Assembly: GCA_020849615.1 (NCBI GenBank)
Contig: JADLFW010000028.1
Span: forward strand, 1-64,000
Source of the DNA: Phycisphaerales bacterium
Lineage (GTDB): Bacteria; Planctomycetota; Phycisphaerae; Phycisphaerales; UBA1924
DNA length: 64,000 bases
Direction of reading: 5' to 3'
Positions 36,367-44,763 of the stretch are shown here, piece after piece (the stretch's first letter is position 1; every line of letters begins with the position of its first letter). Made by a program: the position numbers and the translations under genes. The notes beneath the pieces are model-generated. The model was not told the DNA's origin. It made no database searches and was given only the letters and a program-made list of their open reading frames with translations.

Positions 36367-37526
36367 GCCCGCACCCCTTCCGCGGACCGTTCCGCCATGC
36401 CCCGATCGGCCCCCGCCCGCAGCGCATCCATCGCCTCCGTCGCGATCTGCGCGGGCGTCAGCAGGTGACCATCCACCCGCCCCACCGCCCGCACCGCGCA
36501 CCGCCCCGCCGCCGCACGCTCGATCTCCCGCACCAGCTGCCCCATGTTCAGCTCCGGCGACACGATCAGCCCCACCCGCTCCGACACCTCCGCCACCAGG
36601 TGATCCGGGAACGGCCACAGCGTCTTGAGGTTCAAGAGCCCCGCCCGCACCCCCTCCGCCCTCAGCAGGTCCACCGCCGCCTGCGCGGGCCGGGCCGTGA
36701 TCCCGTACGCCACGATCCCCACCTCCGCATCCTCCAGCAGATACCGGTCCGCCATCGCCAGCTCGACCTTGCGGTCCATGATCTTCCCCACCATCCGCCG
36801 CAGCTCCTTCGCGGCCGCCTCATCCGACACCGCAAACCCCTCCGGGCCGTGCGCCAGCCCCGTCACGTGGAACCGCGCCCCCGCCCCGAACGGCAGGAAC
36901 GCATCCCCCGCGAACGGCCTGAACCCCTTGGCCTCCGCCGGCCTCGCCCGCTCGATGACCTCCAGGTCCCCCGGCTCGGGCCAGTCGATGTTCTCCCGCA
37001 TGTGCGCCACCACCTCGTCGATCAGCAGGATCACCGGCACCCGGTGCTTCTCCGCCAGGTTGAACGCCCGCACCGTCATCTCGAACGTGTCCCGCACGTT
37101 CGACGCCGTCAGCACGATCACCGGGTGGTCGCCGTGGGTCCCCCAGATCGCCTGCATCACATCCCCCTGCGCCCCCTTCGTCGGCTGCCCCGTCGACGGG
37201 CCCCACCGCTGGCAGTTCACGATCACGCACGGCGTCTCCGTGATCGCCGCGTACCCGATCCCCTCCTGCATCAGCGAGAAGCCGGGCCCGCTCGTCGCCG
37301 TCAGCGTCTTGGCCCCGCCCCACGCCGCCCCGATGATCGCCGAGATCGACGCGATCTCATCCTCCATCTGGATGAACACCCGCCCCCGCGCCGGCAGCTC
37401 GTACGACAGGATCTCCATCACCTCCGAGCTCGGCGTGATCGGATACCCCGCGTAGAAGTTGCACCCCGCGTACATCGCCGCGTGCGCGCACGCCTCGTTC
37501 CCCTGCACCAGCCGCTGAGACTTCAT
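36363..37526 (-). CDS. korA: 2-oxoacid:ferredoxin oxidoreductase, alpha subunit (Kor-type)
   Basis: The product is 387 residues from ATG 37526 (MKSQRLVQGNEACAHAAMYA); the ATG overlaps the preceding stop. Family features: CNFYAGYPITPSSEVMEILS (YPITPSSE loop), FIQMEDEIASISAIIGAAWG, TATSGPGFSLMQEGIGYAAI, TETPCVIVNCQRWGPSTGQP and VPVILLIDEVVAHMRE. A C-terminal transketolase-like domain follows (VGIVAYGITARPAQAAVDLL). The separate gamma subunit and the SxxxP loop text place it with 2-oxoglutarate/branched-chain-type enzymes rather than with pyruvate enzymes. The substrate remains inferred. Confidence 0.93.
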   Translation of the reverse strand: MKSQRLVQGNEACAHAAMYAGCNFYAGYPITPSSEVMEILSYELPARGRVFIQMEDEIASISAIIGAAWGGAKTLTATSGPGFSLMQEGIGYAAITETPCVIVNCQRWGPSTGQPTKGAQGDVMQAIWGTHGDHPVIVLTASNVRDTFEMTVRAFNLAEKHRVPVILLIDEVVAHMRENIDWPEPGDLEVIERARPAEAKGFRPFAGDAFLPFGAGARFHVTGLAHGPEGFAVSDEAAAKELRRMVGKIMDRKVELAMADRYLLEDAEVGIVAYGITARPAQAAVDLLRAEGVRAGLLNLKTLWPFPDHLVAEVSERVGLIVSPELNMGQLVREIERAAAGRCAVRAVGRVDGHLLTPAQIATEAMDALRAGADRGMAERSAEGVRA

Positions 37527-39265
37527 GCCGTCACCCCCATCGCCTGCCCCTTCACCGCCGTCCGGGCCTTCTCGCTCTCCCCCCTCACGATCCAGATCGC
37601 AAAGTCCGGGCACCGCGCCTCGCACAGCCCGCAGAACACGCACGTCGCCGTGTCCTTCACCACGATGTGGTTCGAACCGTCCAGCGCCAGCGTCGATGTC
37701 GGGCACCCCGTCACGCACACGTTGCACCCCTTGCACAGCTTCGGCGCCGTGGTCAGCCGGAAATCCTCCTGGAAGTGCTTCACCAGCCCCTCCTCCGACT
37801 CCACCCGCGTCGGCGGCGGCCGCCACCCCTCCGGCCGGGCCCGCCCGCTCAGCGCCCGGTCGATCGCCCGCGCCGCGTTCCGCCCGTCCCGCACCGCCTC
37901 CACCACCGTCGAGCCCCCGTTGATGCAGTCACCCCCCGCGAACACCCCCGGCACGCTCGTCCGCAGGTCCTCATCCACCCGCACCACGCTCCCCTTCATC
38001 TCCACCCCGAACAGCTCCAGCAGCTCCTTCCGCGGCTTCTGCCCGATCGCCTTGATCACCGTGTCCGCCCCGATGATGAACTCCGACCCCGCGATCGGCT
38101 CGGGCCGCGGTCGCCCCGACGCATCCGGCGCCCCCAGCTTCATCCGGATGCACTTCACCCCGCTCAGCCGCCCGCCCTCGCCGATGAACTCCACCGGCGC
38201 CGCCAGCGGCTGGATCTTCACCCCCTCACGCTTCGCCGCCGCGATCTCGTGCGGGAACGCCGGCATCTCCGCCTCGCTCCGCCGGTACAGCATCACCACC
38301 TCCGATGCCCCCAGCATCACCGACTGCCGGGCCACATCCATCGCCGTGTTGCCCCCCGCCGTCTCCGTCGTCTTCAGCATCACCGCCTCGCGGGCCACAT
38401 CGATCGCCGTGTTCCCCCCGCCGATCACCACCACCCGCTTCCCCCCCGCCGGGCCGCCCGCCGCCGCCACCCCCACCCCCAGCTTCAGATCCTCGATGAA
38501 CCGCAGCGACTCCCACACCCCCGCCAGATCCTCCCCCGGGATCCGCGCCGGCATGTCATCGCCCATCCCCACACCCAGGTACACCGCATCATGCTCCCGC
38601 CGCAGCTCCACCGCCGTGACCTGCTTCCCCACCGTCACGCCGAACCGCACCTCGACGCCCATCCCCCGGATCCGCTCGACCTCCTCCGGCAGCGGCTTGT
38701 ACTGCTGCTTGTACGGCGCGATGCTCCGCGTCACCAGCCCGCCCGGAAACTCGCGGCCCTCGTACACCGTCACCTCGTGCCCCAGTTTCGCCAGCTCCGC
38801 CGCGCACGCCAGCCCGCTCGGGCCCGCGCCGATCACCGCCACCCGCTTCCCGCTCGCCTCCCCCGCCGCCGGCAACGCCGCCCCCGACTCGATCGCGCGG
38901 TCCGTCGCGTGCCTCTGCAGCCGCGCGATGTGGATCGCCCGCCGACCTTCCTTCAGCAGCACGCACGACCCCTCGCACAGCACCTCCACCGGGCACACCC
39001 GCGCGCACGTCCCGCCCAGGATGTTGTCCGCGAAGATCTTCGCCGCCGCATCGCCGGGCCGCCCCTCCGCGATGTCCTTGATGAACCCCGGGATGTCGAT
39101 CCCCGTCGGGCAGGACCTCACGCACGGCGCCGCCGCGCACGGGCCGCCGCACTGCAGGCACGCCTCCGCCTCCAGCACCGCCGCGACCTCGCTCATCGCC
39201 GCGTGCGCCTCCCGGAACACCGGCCCCAGCCGCGACACATTCGGCACGCTCGGCACGCTCGTCAC
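37523..39265 (-). CDS. PreT-like flavoprotein with ferredoxin tail and internal duplication
   Basis: This is a 580-residue electron-transfer protein. Residues 30-120 are a helical Fe-S domain like the N-terminus of dihydropyrimidine dehydrogenase/PreT: ACLQCGGPCAAAPCVRSCPT, IDIPGFIKDIAEGRPGDAAA and GGTCARVCPVEVLCEGSCV. An FAD domain follows (VAVIGAGPSGLACAAELAKL), then an NAD(P)H domain (VVVIGGGNTAIDVAR..). The last 70 residues hold two 4Fe-4S motifs (CKGCNVCVTGCP, CVFCGLCEARCP). Odd feature: the NAD(P)H-motif segment is duplicated, GGNTAIDVAREAVML then GGNTAMDVARQSVML, 21 residues apart (about 281-317). It sits directly before korA (ATGA overlap). Likely roles are NAD(P)H:ferredoxin exchange, or the electron-input subunit for PreA encoded at 44791. 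Confidence 0.85.
   Translation of the reverse strand: MTSVPSVPNVSRLGPVFREAHAAMSEVAAVLEAEACLQCGGPCAAAPCVRSCPTGIDIPGFIKDIAEGRPGDAAAKIFADNILGGTCARVCPVEVLCEGSCVLLKEGRRAIHIARLQRHATDRAIESGAALPAAGEASGKRVAVIGAGPSGLACAAELAKLGHEVTVYEGREFPGGLVTRSIAPYKQQYKPLPEEVERIRGMGVEVRFGVTVGKQVTAVELRREHDAVYLGVGMGDDMPARIPGEDLAGVWESLRFIEDLKLGVGVAAAGGPAGGKRVVVIGGGNTAIDVAREAVMLKTTETAGGNTAMDVARQSVMLGASEVVMLYRRSEAEMPAFPHEIAAAKREGVKIQPLAAPVEFIGEGGRLSGVKCIRMKLGAPDASGRPRPEPIAGSEFIIGADTVIKAIGQKPRKELLELFGVEMKGSVVRVDEDLRTSVPGVFAGGDCINGGSTVVEAVRDGRNAARAIDRALSGRARPEGWRPPPTRVESEEGLVKHFQEDFRLTTAPKLCKGCNVCVTGCPTSTLALDGSNHIVVKDTATCVFCGLCEARCPDFAIWIVRGESEKARTAVKGQAMGVTA
38311..38423 (-). repeat. 63-bp in-frame tandem duplication in the PreT-like gene
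   Basis: The plus-strand text CAGCATCACCG.CT..CGGGCC, continuing ACATC.ATCGCCGTGTT.CCC, occurs at 38311-38360 and again at 38374-38422. The copies agree at about 45 of 50 positions. The offset of 63 bases keeps the frame and duplicates the GGNTA(I/M)DVAR dinucleotide-binding segment. Confidence 0.85.
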
Positions 39266-39326
39266 TGTTCACCTCCGCCGGCGCCCGCCGCACCGGGAGT
39301 CCCGCAAACCCTGGAACACCGCCCGC

Positions 39327-40970
39327 TCAGATCGTCTCCGGCTCCATGCGGATCGCCCCGCACGGACACTCCGTCGCGCACATCGCGCACCCCTTGCAGT
39401 AGTCGTAGTTGATCCGGTAGTGCCGCCCCTCGGCCTCCGCCGCCTTCCCCTCCAGCTTCACCACCGCGTTGTCCGGGCACACCCCGAAGCAGTTGTCGCA
39501 CTCGAAGCAGTTCCCGCAGCTCAGGCACCGCCTCGCCTCGAACAGCGCGTTCCCCTCATCCAGCCCGCCCACCACCTCGTCGAACGTCGAGCTCCGCCGC
39601 GCCGCCTCCAGCATCGGCTGCACCGACGGCGAGGCGTCCGTGTAGTACCACGGGTTCAGCCGCTCGAACGACGCCACCTCGTGCTTGGCCCCGGCCCGGT
39701 GGCCCGCGCCCCGCAGGTACCCGTCGATGCACCGCGCCGCCTTCTTCCCGTGCCCGATCGCCACCGTCACCGTCCGCTCCGCCGGCACCATGTCCCCGCC
39801 CGCGAACACGCCCCGGCACCCCGTCATCATGTCCGGGCCGACCTCCACCACCCCGTCCTTGATGCTCAGCCCCTGCACCTTCTCCAGGAACGACAGGTCC
39901 ACATCCTGCCCCAGCGCCAGGATCAGCGAATCCCCCTCGATCGTGTCGAACTCGCCCGTGGGCTTCGCCTTCCCGTGCTCATCCAGCACCATCTTCTCCA
40001 CCGTGAACGTCCCCGACTGCTCCGCCTTGATCGTCGTCAGCCAGCGGAACATCACCCCTTCCTCTTCCGCCTCCTTCACCTCAAAGTCGTGCGCCGGCAT
40101 CACATCCCGCGACCGCCGGTACACCACGATCGCCTCTTCCGCGCCCATCCGCCTGGCCGTCCGGGCCACATCCATCGCCGTGTTGCCGCCCCCGTACACC
40201 AGCACCCGCCGGCCCAGCAGCGGCTTCTCCCCCGCATCCACCTTCCGCAGCACCTGCAGCGCATCCAGGATCCGCCCCGCATCCCCCGCCGGGATGTACG
40301 CGCGCTTCGCCACGTGCGCCCCCACCGCCAGGAACACCGCGTCGAACTTGCCCTCCTTCATCACCTCCGCCAGGTCCCCGACCTTCCGGTTCAGCCGGAT
40401 CTCCACGCCCATCTTCTCGATGCGCCCGATCTCCGCCTCCAGCACCTCACGCGGCAGCCGGTACTTGGGGATCCCAAACCGCATCATCCCGCCCGCCACC
40501 GGGCCCGCCTCGTCGATCGTCACCTCGTGCCCCAGCAGCCGCAGGTGGTACGCGCAGCTGAGCCCGCTGGGCCCGGCCCCCACCACCAGCACCCGCTTCC
40601 CGCTCTTCACCGCCGGCGGCTCGACCTTCCACCCCTGCTTGATCGCCTCATCCCCCAGGAACCGCTCCACGGTGTGGATCCCCACCGCCGTGTCCAGCTT
40701 CCCGCGGTTGCACGCCCCCTCGCACGGGTGGTAGCACACCCGCCCCATCGTCGCCGGCATCGGATTGTTCTTCATGATCTCCCGCCACGCCGACTCGTAG
40801 TCCCCGCTCTCGGCGTGGTACAGCCACCGCTGGATGTTCTCGCCGGCCGGGCACGCCTCGTTGCACGGCGGCAGCCGGTCCACATACACGGGCCGCTCCG
40901 TCCGCCACGACCCCGTCTTGTTCGCCAGGCTCGTCCCCACATCCAGCGTGATCGCGAAGGGCTTCTTCAT
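39327..40970 (-). CDS. GltD-like flavoprotein fused to ferredoxin (Por-linked)
   Basis: The product is 547 residues. The N-terminal Fe-S helical domain has CNEACPAGENIQRWLYHAES and GRVCYHPCEGACNRGKLD. The FAD domain follows (VLVVGAGPSGLSCAYHLRLL), then the NAD(P)H domain (VLVYGGGNTAMDVARTARRM, VYRRSRDVMPAHDFEV) and the FAD tail motif GVFAGGDMVPAERTVTVAIG. The C-terminal part has CLSCGNCFECDNCFGVCP and CKGCAMCATECPCG, equivalent to a PorD delta subunit. It is thus a NAD(P)H:ferredoxin-type oxidoreductase carrying its own ferredoxin for the Por enzyme encoded immediately upstream (4-base overlap with porB). Unlike its neighbour it has a single dinucleotide motif. Confidence 0.88.
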   Translation of the reverse strand: MKKPFAITLDVGTSLANKTGSWRTERPVYVDRLPPCNEACPAGENIQRWLYHAESGDYESAWREIMKNNPMPATMGRVCYHPCEGACNRGKLDTAVGIHTVERFLGDEAIKQGWKVEPPAVKSGKRVLVVGAGPSGLSCAYHLRLLGHEVTIDEAGPVAGGMMRFGIPKYRLPREVLEAEIGRIEKMGVEIRLNRKVGDLAEVMKEGKFDAVFLAVGAHVAKRAYIPAGDAGRILDALQVLRKVDAGEKPLLGRRVLVYGGGNTAMDVARTARRMGAEEAIVVYRRSRDVMPAHDFEVKEAEEEGVMFRWLTTIKAEQSGTFTVEKMVLDEHGKAKPTGEFDTIEGDSLILALGQDVDLSFLEKVQGLSIKDGVVEVGPDMMTGCRGVFAGGDMVPAERTVTVAIGHGKKAARCIDGYLRGAGHRAGAKHEVASFERLNPWYYTDASPSVQPMLEAARRSSTFDEVVGGLDEGNALFEARRCLSCGNCFECDNCFGVCPDNAVVKLEGKAAEAEGRHYRINYDYCKGCAMCATECPCGAIRMEPETI

Positions 40971-41974
40971 GCCACCGCCTCCTGCTCCACCAGCCCGAAC
41001 CGCTCGATGTTCCGGTCCGCGATCCTCTGGATCAGCGCCAGCCGCGCCTCATCACGCTTCGGATTGAACAGGTGCGCGAACCGCGTCTGCGTCTTGAGGT
41101 ACTCCTCCGCCCGCACGGGCCGGCGGATCAGCCTCCTCCCCGTCACCTCTCCCGCCTCCGCCTCAAAGATCGGGAACAGCCCGCTCTCGGCCGCCAGCCG
41201 CGCCACCTTGATCGTGTCCCCCGTCGGGCACCCCCACCCCAGCGGGCACGGCACGTGCACGTGCAGGTACCTCGCCCCCCGGATCGCCATCGCCCGCCCG
41301 ACCTTGTACTCCAGGTCCCTCAGATCCGCGACCGACGCCGTCCCCACGTACGGGATCCCGTGCGCCATCGCGATCAGCGGCACGCTCTTGCCCTGCCCGA
41401 ACACGTTGCCGGGCTGGTCGCCCGCCGCGGGCGTCGTCGCCGTCCGCGCCGCCGCCGGCGTCGCGCTCGACCGCTGCACCCCCGTGTTCATGTACGCCTC
41501 GTTGTCGTAGCAGATGTACAGCACATCGTCGTTGCGCTCGAACATCCCCGACAGGCACGCAAACCCGATGTCCACCGTCCCGCCGTCGCCCCCCTGCGCG
41601 ATCACCCGCACATCCCTCCGGCCCTTCACCTTCATCGCCGCCGCCATCCCCGTCGCCACCGAGGCCGCGTTCGCGAACAGCGAGTGCAGCCACGCCACCC
41701 GCCACGACGACTCCGGGTACGGCGTCGAGAACACCTCCAGGCACCCCGTCGCGTTCGCCACTACCAGCCGTCCATCCACCGCGCGCATCGCCGCATCCAG
41801 CGCGTACCTCGCCCCCAGCGCCTCCCCGCACCCCTGGCACGCCCGGTGCCCCGAGTTCAGCGAGTTGTTCCGCTCCGCATCCGACTGCACGCTGCCCACC
41901 GACACATCCAGCAGCCGGTTGCCCACCGTGAACGTCCCCGTCTGGTAGAACCGCACCCGGTTCGGGCCCGTCAT
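40967..41974 (-). CDS. porB: 2-oxoacid (pyruvate-type):ferredoxin oxidoreductase, beta subunit
   Basis: This 335-residue thiamine-pyrophosphate subunit contains GHRACQGCGEALGARYALDA, VVANATGCLEVFSTPYPESS and the TPP motif AQGGDGGTVDIGFACLSGMF, then YDNEAYMNTGVQRS. The YMNTGxQ(R)S text is characteristic of pyruvate-type beta subunits. Four-base overlaps on both sides (porA upstream, flavoprotein downstream) show strict co-translation. Pyruvate is the most likely substrate. In this neighbourhood another oxoacid from amino acid or pyrimidine breakdown is possible. Confidence 0.92.
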   Translation of the reverse strand: MTGPNRVRFYQTGTFTVGNRLLDVSVGSVQSDAERNNSLNSGHRACQGCGEALGARYALDAAMRAVDGRLVVANATGCLEVFSTPYPESSWRVAWLHSLFANAASVATGMAAAMKVKGRRDVRVIAQGGDGGTVDIGFACLSGMFERNDDVLYICYDNEAYMNTGVQRSSATPAAARTATTPAAGDQPGNVFGQGKSVPLIAMAHGIPYVGTASVADLRDLEYKVGRAMAIRGARYLHVHVPCPLGWGCPTGDTIKVARLAAESGLFPIFEAEAGEVTGRRLIRRPVRAEEYLKTQTRFAHLFNPKRDEARLALIQRIADRNIERFGLVEQEAVA

Positions 41975-43254
41975 CGCGCACCGCCCTTTCCATTCGCCCC
42001 CGCCCCTACCCCTACCCCCGCCCCAGCCAGATCCCGCAATATCGCCTCCGCGGCCGGGCCGGGCCTGCGCTCCAGCCGCTCCCGCTCCAGCTGCCGGTTC
42101 ACCACTTCCATGTTCAGGTCCAGGAAGCTCACCGCCTCCAGCCGGTCCTCGATCGCCCGCCGGAACACCTTCTTCAGGCTCGCCATCGTGATCGCCCGGC
42201 CCCCAAGCCCCGCGATCACCGCGTGCACCCGCGTGGCCCGCCCCGCCAGCGCCATCTTCAGGTTGTGCGACACGTTCCCGCCGATCCCCACCGACAGGCT
42301 CTTCTCCACCACCACCACCCGCGCCGCGTGCCCCAGCGCCCCCGCCAGCGCCGCCGACGGGAACGGCCGGAACGAGCAGATCGCCACCGACCCGATCTTC
42401 ACCCCCTCCGCCCGCATCTCATCCACCACATCCTTGATCGTCCCGTTCACCGACCCCAGCGCCACCACGATCGTCTCCGCATCCTCGCTCCTGTACGTGT
42501 GCAGCAGCCCCCCCGAGTCCCGCCCGAACGCCCCGCGGAACTCCGCCGCCAGCTCCGGGATCAGCTCCAGCGCCTGCATCTGCCGCGCGTGCGCCAGGTA
42601 CCGCACCTCCATGAACGCCTCCGGGCCCACCATCGCCCCGATCGTCACCGGCTCATCCGGGTCCACCACCTGCCGCGGCTCAAACCTCGGCAGGTACGCA
42701 TCCACCTGCTCCTGCGACGGCACATCCACCCGCTCGTACGCGTGCGTCAAGATGAACCCGTCCACGCACACCATCACCGGCAGCGACAACGCCTCCCCCA
42801 GCCGGAACGCCTGGATGTGCAGGTCCACCGCCTCCTGGTTGCTCTCCGCGTACAGCTGGATCCACCCCGCATCCCGCAGCGCCATGCTGTCCGTGTGGTC
42901 GTTCCAGATGTTGATCGGCGCCCCGATCGAACGGTTCCCCACCGTCATCACGATCGGCAGCCCCAGCCCCGACGCGTTGTAGATCGCCTCCGCCATGTAC
43001 AAAATGCCCTGGCTCGCCGTCGCCGTGTACGCCCGCGCCCCGCACGCCGACGCCCCGATCGCCACCGACATCGCCGCGAACTCGCTCTCCACGTTGATGT
43101 ACTCGCACGACTTCAGCTTCCCGCTCTTCACCAGCAGCCCAAGCCCCTCCACGATGTGCGTCTGCGGCGTGATCGGGTACGCGCAGATCACCTCGGGCCG
43201 GCACAGCGCCACCGATTCCGCGATCGCCACCGAGCCCTCACACTGCTTCAGCAT
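41971..43254 (-). CDS. porA: 2-oxoacid (pyruvate-type):ferredoxin oxidoreductase, alpha subunit
   Basis: This 427-residue protein begins MLKQCEGSVAIAESVALCRP. Conserved parts: VICAYPITPQTHIVEGLGLL, YINVESEFAAMSVAIGASAC, ARAYTATASQGILYMAEAIY and LPIVMTVGNRSIGAPINIWN with DHTDSMALRDAGWIQLYAES. The YPITPQT loop and the GNRSIGAPINIW segment are typical of pyruvate-type PorA. The C-terminus ends in a low-complexity tail (AGVGVGAGANGKGG) encoded by a GC hexamer-like repeat. It overlaps porC by 17 bases and porB by 4. Confidence 0.93.
   Translation of the reverse strand: MLKQCEGSVAIAESVALCRPEVICAYPITPQTHIVEGLGLLVKSGKLKSCEYINVESEFAAMSVAIGASACGARAYTATASQGILYMAEAIYNASGLGLPIVMTVGNRSIGAPINIWNDHTDSMALRDAGWIQLYAESNQEAVDLHIQAFRLGEALSLPVMVCVDGFILTHAYERVDVPSQEQVDAYLPRFEPRQVVDPDEPVTIGAMVGPEAFMEVRYLAHARQMQALELIPELAAEFRGAFGRDSGGLLHTYRSEDAETIVVALGSVNGTIKDVVDEMRAEGVKIGSVAICSFRPFPSAALAGALGHAARVVVVEKSLSVGIGGNVSHNLKMALAGRATRVHAVIAGLGGRAITMASLKKVFRRAIEDRLEAVSFLDLNMEVVNRQLERERLERRPGPAAEAILRDLAGAGVGVGAGANGKGGAR
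41996..42026 (+). repeat. C-rich simple repeat at the porA 3' end
   Basis: CCCCCGCCCCTACCCCTACC and following bases form a (CCCCTA/CCCCCG)n tract. It encodes the GVGVGAGA-like tail of PorA. The complementary strand has four or more G-runs and could form a G-quadruplex. Confidence 0.6.
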
Positions 43255-43864
43255 GCCGCACCCCGTCCTCGCCGCCCGCCATCCCCGCCCCCGCCCCCGC
43301 CCCCGCCCCGCCCGCGATCATCCCGAACGCCTCTCGCGCCGCCGCGATGTTCTTCTCCGCCAGCGCGGGCCTGAACTTCTGCCGGATCGCCGCCTCCACC
43401 GATTCCAGCTTCATCACCCCCGTCATCGCGCAGAACGCCCCCAGCAGCACCGCGTTGGGCACCGGCCTCCCCACGTGACGCACCGCCAGCTCCGTCGCCG
43501 CGATCGCCGCCATGTGCCCCTTGGGCAGCCGGGCCGCCACCTCCCCGATCCCCAGCGCCTCGATCGGACGCGACGAGTTGATCAGCACATACCCCGCCGG
43601 CGCCAGACCATCGAACACCCGCACCTGGTGCAGCAGCGTCGGGTCCTGGATGATCAACGCATCCGGCGCCGTGATCGGCTCCCGCGCCCGGATCTCCGAG
43701 TCGTGCAGCCGGCAGAAGGACACCACCGGCGCCCCCATCCGCTCCGACCCGAAGCTCGGGAACGCCTGCGCCCACCGCCCCTCGATGAACCCCGCCACCG
43801 ACAGCATCTCCGCCGCCGTCACCACTCCCTGCCCGCCCCGGCCGTGAATCCTCACCTCGAACAC
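43238..43864 (-). CDS. porC: 2-oxoacid (pyruvate-type):ferredoxin oxidoreductase, gamma subunit
   Basis: The product is 208 residues from GTG 43864 (VFEVRIHGRGGQGVVTAAEM). This start is preferred because AAGGAG lies 7 bases upstream. A longer frame reaching 43936 would add only a Gly/Val low-complexity stretch from a simple repeat. Gamma-subunit signatures: HGRGGQGVVTAAEMLSVAGF, QAFPSFGSERMGAPVVSFCR, PNAVLLGAFCAMTGVM. First gene of the eight-gene operon porC-porA-porB-flavoprotein-PreT-like-korA-korB-korC. Confidence 0.9.
   Translation of the reverse strand: MFEVRIHGRGGQGVVTAAEMLSVAGFIEGRWAQAFPSFGSERMGAPVVSFCRLHDSEIRAREPITAPDALIIQDPTLLHQVRVFDGLAPAGYVLINSSRPIEALGIGEVAARLPKGHMAAIAATELAVRHVGRPVPNAVLLGAFCAMTGVMKLESVEAAIRQKFRPALAEKNIAAAREAFGMIAGGAGAGAGAGMAGGEDGVRHAEAV
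43283..43315 (+). repeat. C-rich simple repeat at the porC 3' end
   Basis: Repeated CCCCCG units (CCCCGCCCCCGCCCCCGCCC) encode the GAGAGAGA tail of PorC just where porA starts. It is one of three similar tracts in this operon. Confidence 0.6.
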
Positions 43865-43904
43865 GGGTTCGCTCCTTGGTTGCACGCCCGCTCCGCTACC
43901 GGCG

Positions 43905-43950
43905 ACCCCCACCCCGACCCCAGCCCCAACCCCCACCCCGCCCCCAGCGC
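43905..43950 (+). repeat. C-rich simple repeat upstream of porC
   Basis: ACCCCCACCCCGACCCCAGC and the following CCCCAACCCCCACCCCGCCC form an irregular 6-base repeat just upstream of the porC ribosome binding site. The transcript strand would be G-rich and may fold as a quadruplex in the operon leader. Confidence 0.6.
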
Positions 43951-43982
43951 CAAAGCATAGTACTTCCAGATCAAAGGATCAT

Positions 43983-44013
43983 AAAGTCGGCTACAAAGCC
44001 CCGGCCCGACTTT
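43983..44013. promoter_or_regulatory. Inverted repeats upstream of the por operon
   Basis: AAAGTCGG (43983-43990) pairs with CCGACTTT (44006-44013). A second, mutually exclusive pairing is ACAAAG (43993-43998) with CTTTGT (44010-44015). This is the most AT-rich stretch for several kilobases, between porC and the facing-away small gene, so it is a plausible operator or leader structure. No named regulator site is recognised. Confidence 0.4.
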
Positions 44014-44137
44014 GTCCATAAGTCCTTATTTTTCAGGGTTCAGTGACCACGGACACCCGCACTTCCACGGGGGCATCCCGCCGCGATCAACACCCGCGCC
44101 CATCCCCCGCGGCCCGCCAATAGCCGCAGCCCCGCCA

Positions 44138-44518
44138 TCAAACCCGCCGGGCCCGCCCGCTCTTCACCGCCACCTCCACCCCGGCGCCCTCAACCGCACA
44201 CGCCGCCGCATCCGCCCGCGCAGCCTCTCCGGCCCGCGCCTCCTCCTCCGCCGCTCTCGCGCCCGCCCGCACCGCCGCCTCCGCTCCCATCGCGCGATCC
44301 TCAATCCCCCGCTCGCTCCGCCCCGGCTCTAACAGATGCGGGCCCTCAACCAGGCCCCGCCCCAGCAGCCGGGCCAGATGCCGCTCCGCCTCCAGCCAGT
44401 TCACCACATCGTTCCCGCCACGCTCCACCCACAGCGCCTCCGCGATCGCCGCGATCATCCGGTGCGTCACATCAATCTCAACCTCGGGCTCCGCGAACGG
44501 CCGGATCACGATCCGCAT
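44138..44518 (-). CDS. DUF2934-like small protein
   Basis: The product is 126 residues. The segment THRMIAAIAEALWVERGGND then VVNWLEAERHLARLLG resembles the short DUF2934 module (IRxRAYxLWExxGxPxxxxxxxWLxAExxL). The second half is Ala/Glu/Arg-rich low complexity (AEEEARAGEAARADAAA), probably helical. It stands 273 bases upstream of porC on the same strand. Function unknown; cytoplasmic by composition. Confidence 0.6.
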   Translation of the reverse strand: MRIVIRPFAEPEVEIDVTHRMIAAIAEALWVERGGNDVVNWLEAERHLARLLGRGLVEGPHLLEPGRSERGIEDRAMGAEAAVRAGARAAEEEARAGEAARADAAACAVEGAGVEVAVKSGRARRV

Positions 44519-44647
44519 GGCGAATCCTCCGCCCCCGCACTACCCAGTCCCCAGTCCCCAGTCCCGCAGTCACACCGCGCCGCCCCGCACTCCGCCCGCC
44601 CCGCCCCCAGTCTATCACCCCCCACGCCGCCGACGGCTCTGCAGTGC

Positions 44648-44684
44648 CACTGACCTGCACTCGCCCTTCGAGTGCAGGTCAGTG
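44648..44684. repeat. Perfect 15-bp inverted repeat upstream of preA
   Basis: CACTGACCTGCACTC and its exact complement GAGTGCAGGTCAGTG are separated by 7 bases (GCCCTTC). The hairpin lies 80 bases upstream of the preA -10 box and has no T-run on either side. A dimeric-regulator operator, a REP-like element or a bidirectional stem are all possible. Confidence 0.7.
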
Positions 44685-44763
44685 CCCTTCCCCCCAACGC
44701 TACAACCGGGCCGACCGTCCCCCGCGCACACTCCCCGCCCTCAGCGCTCCCACCCCCATCCCT

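Noticed and set aside
36465..41510. A 1681-codon plus-strand open frame over the kor and flavoprotein genes
   Set aside because: Shadow frame of the minus-strand operon: repetitive R/P/H composition, no start signal, no family match.
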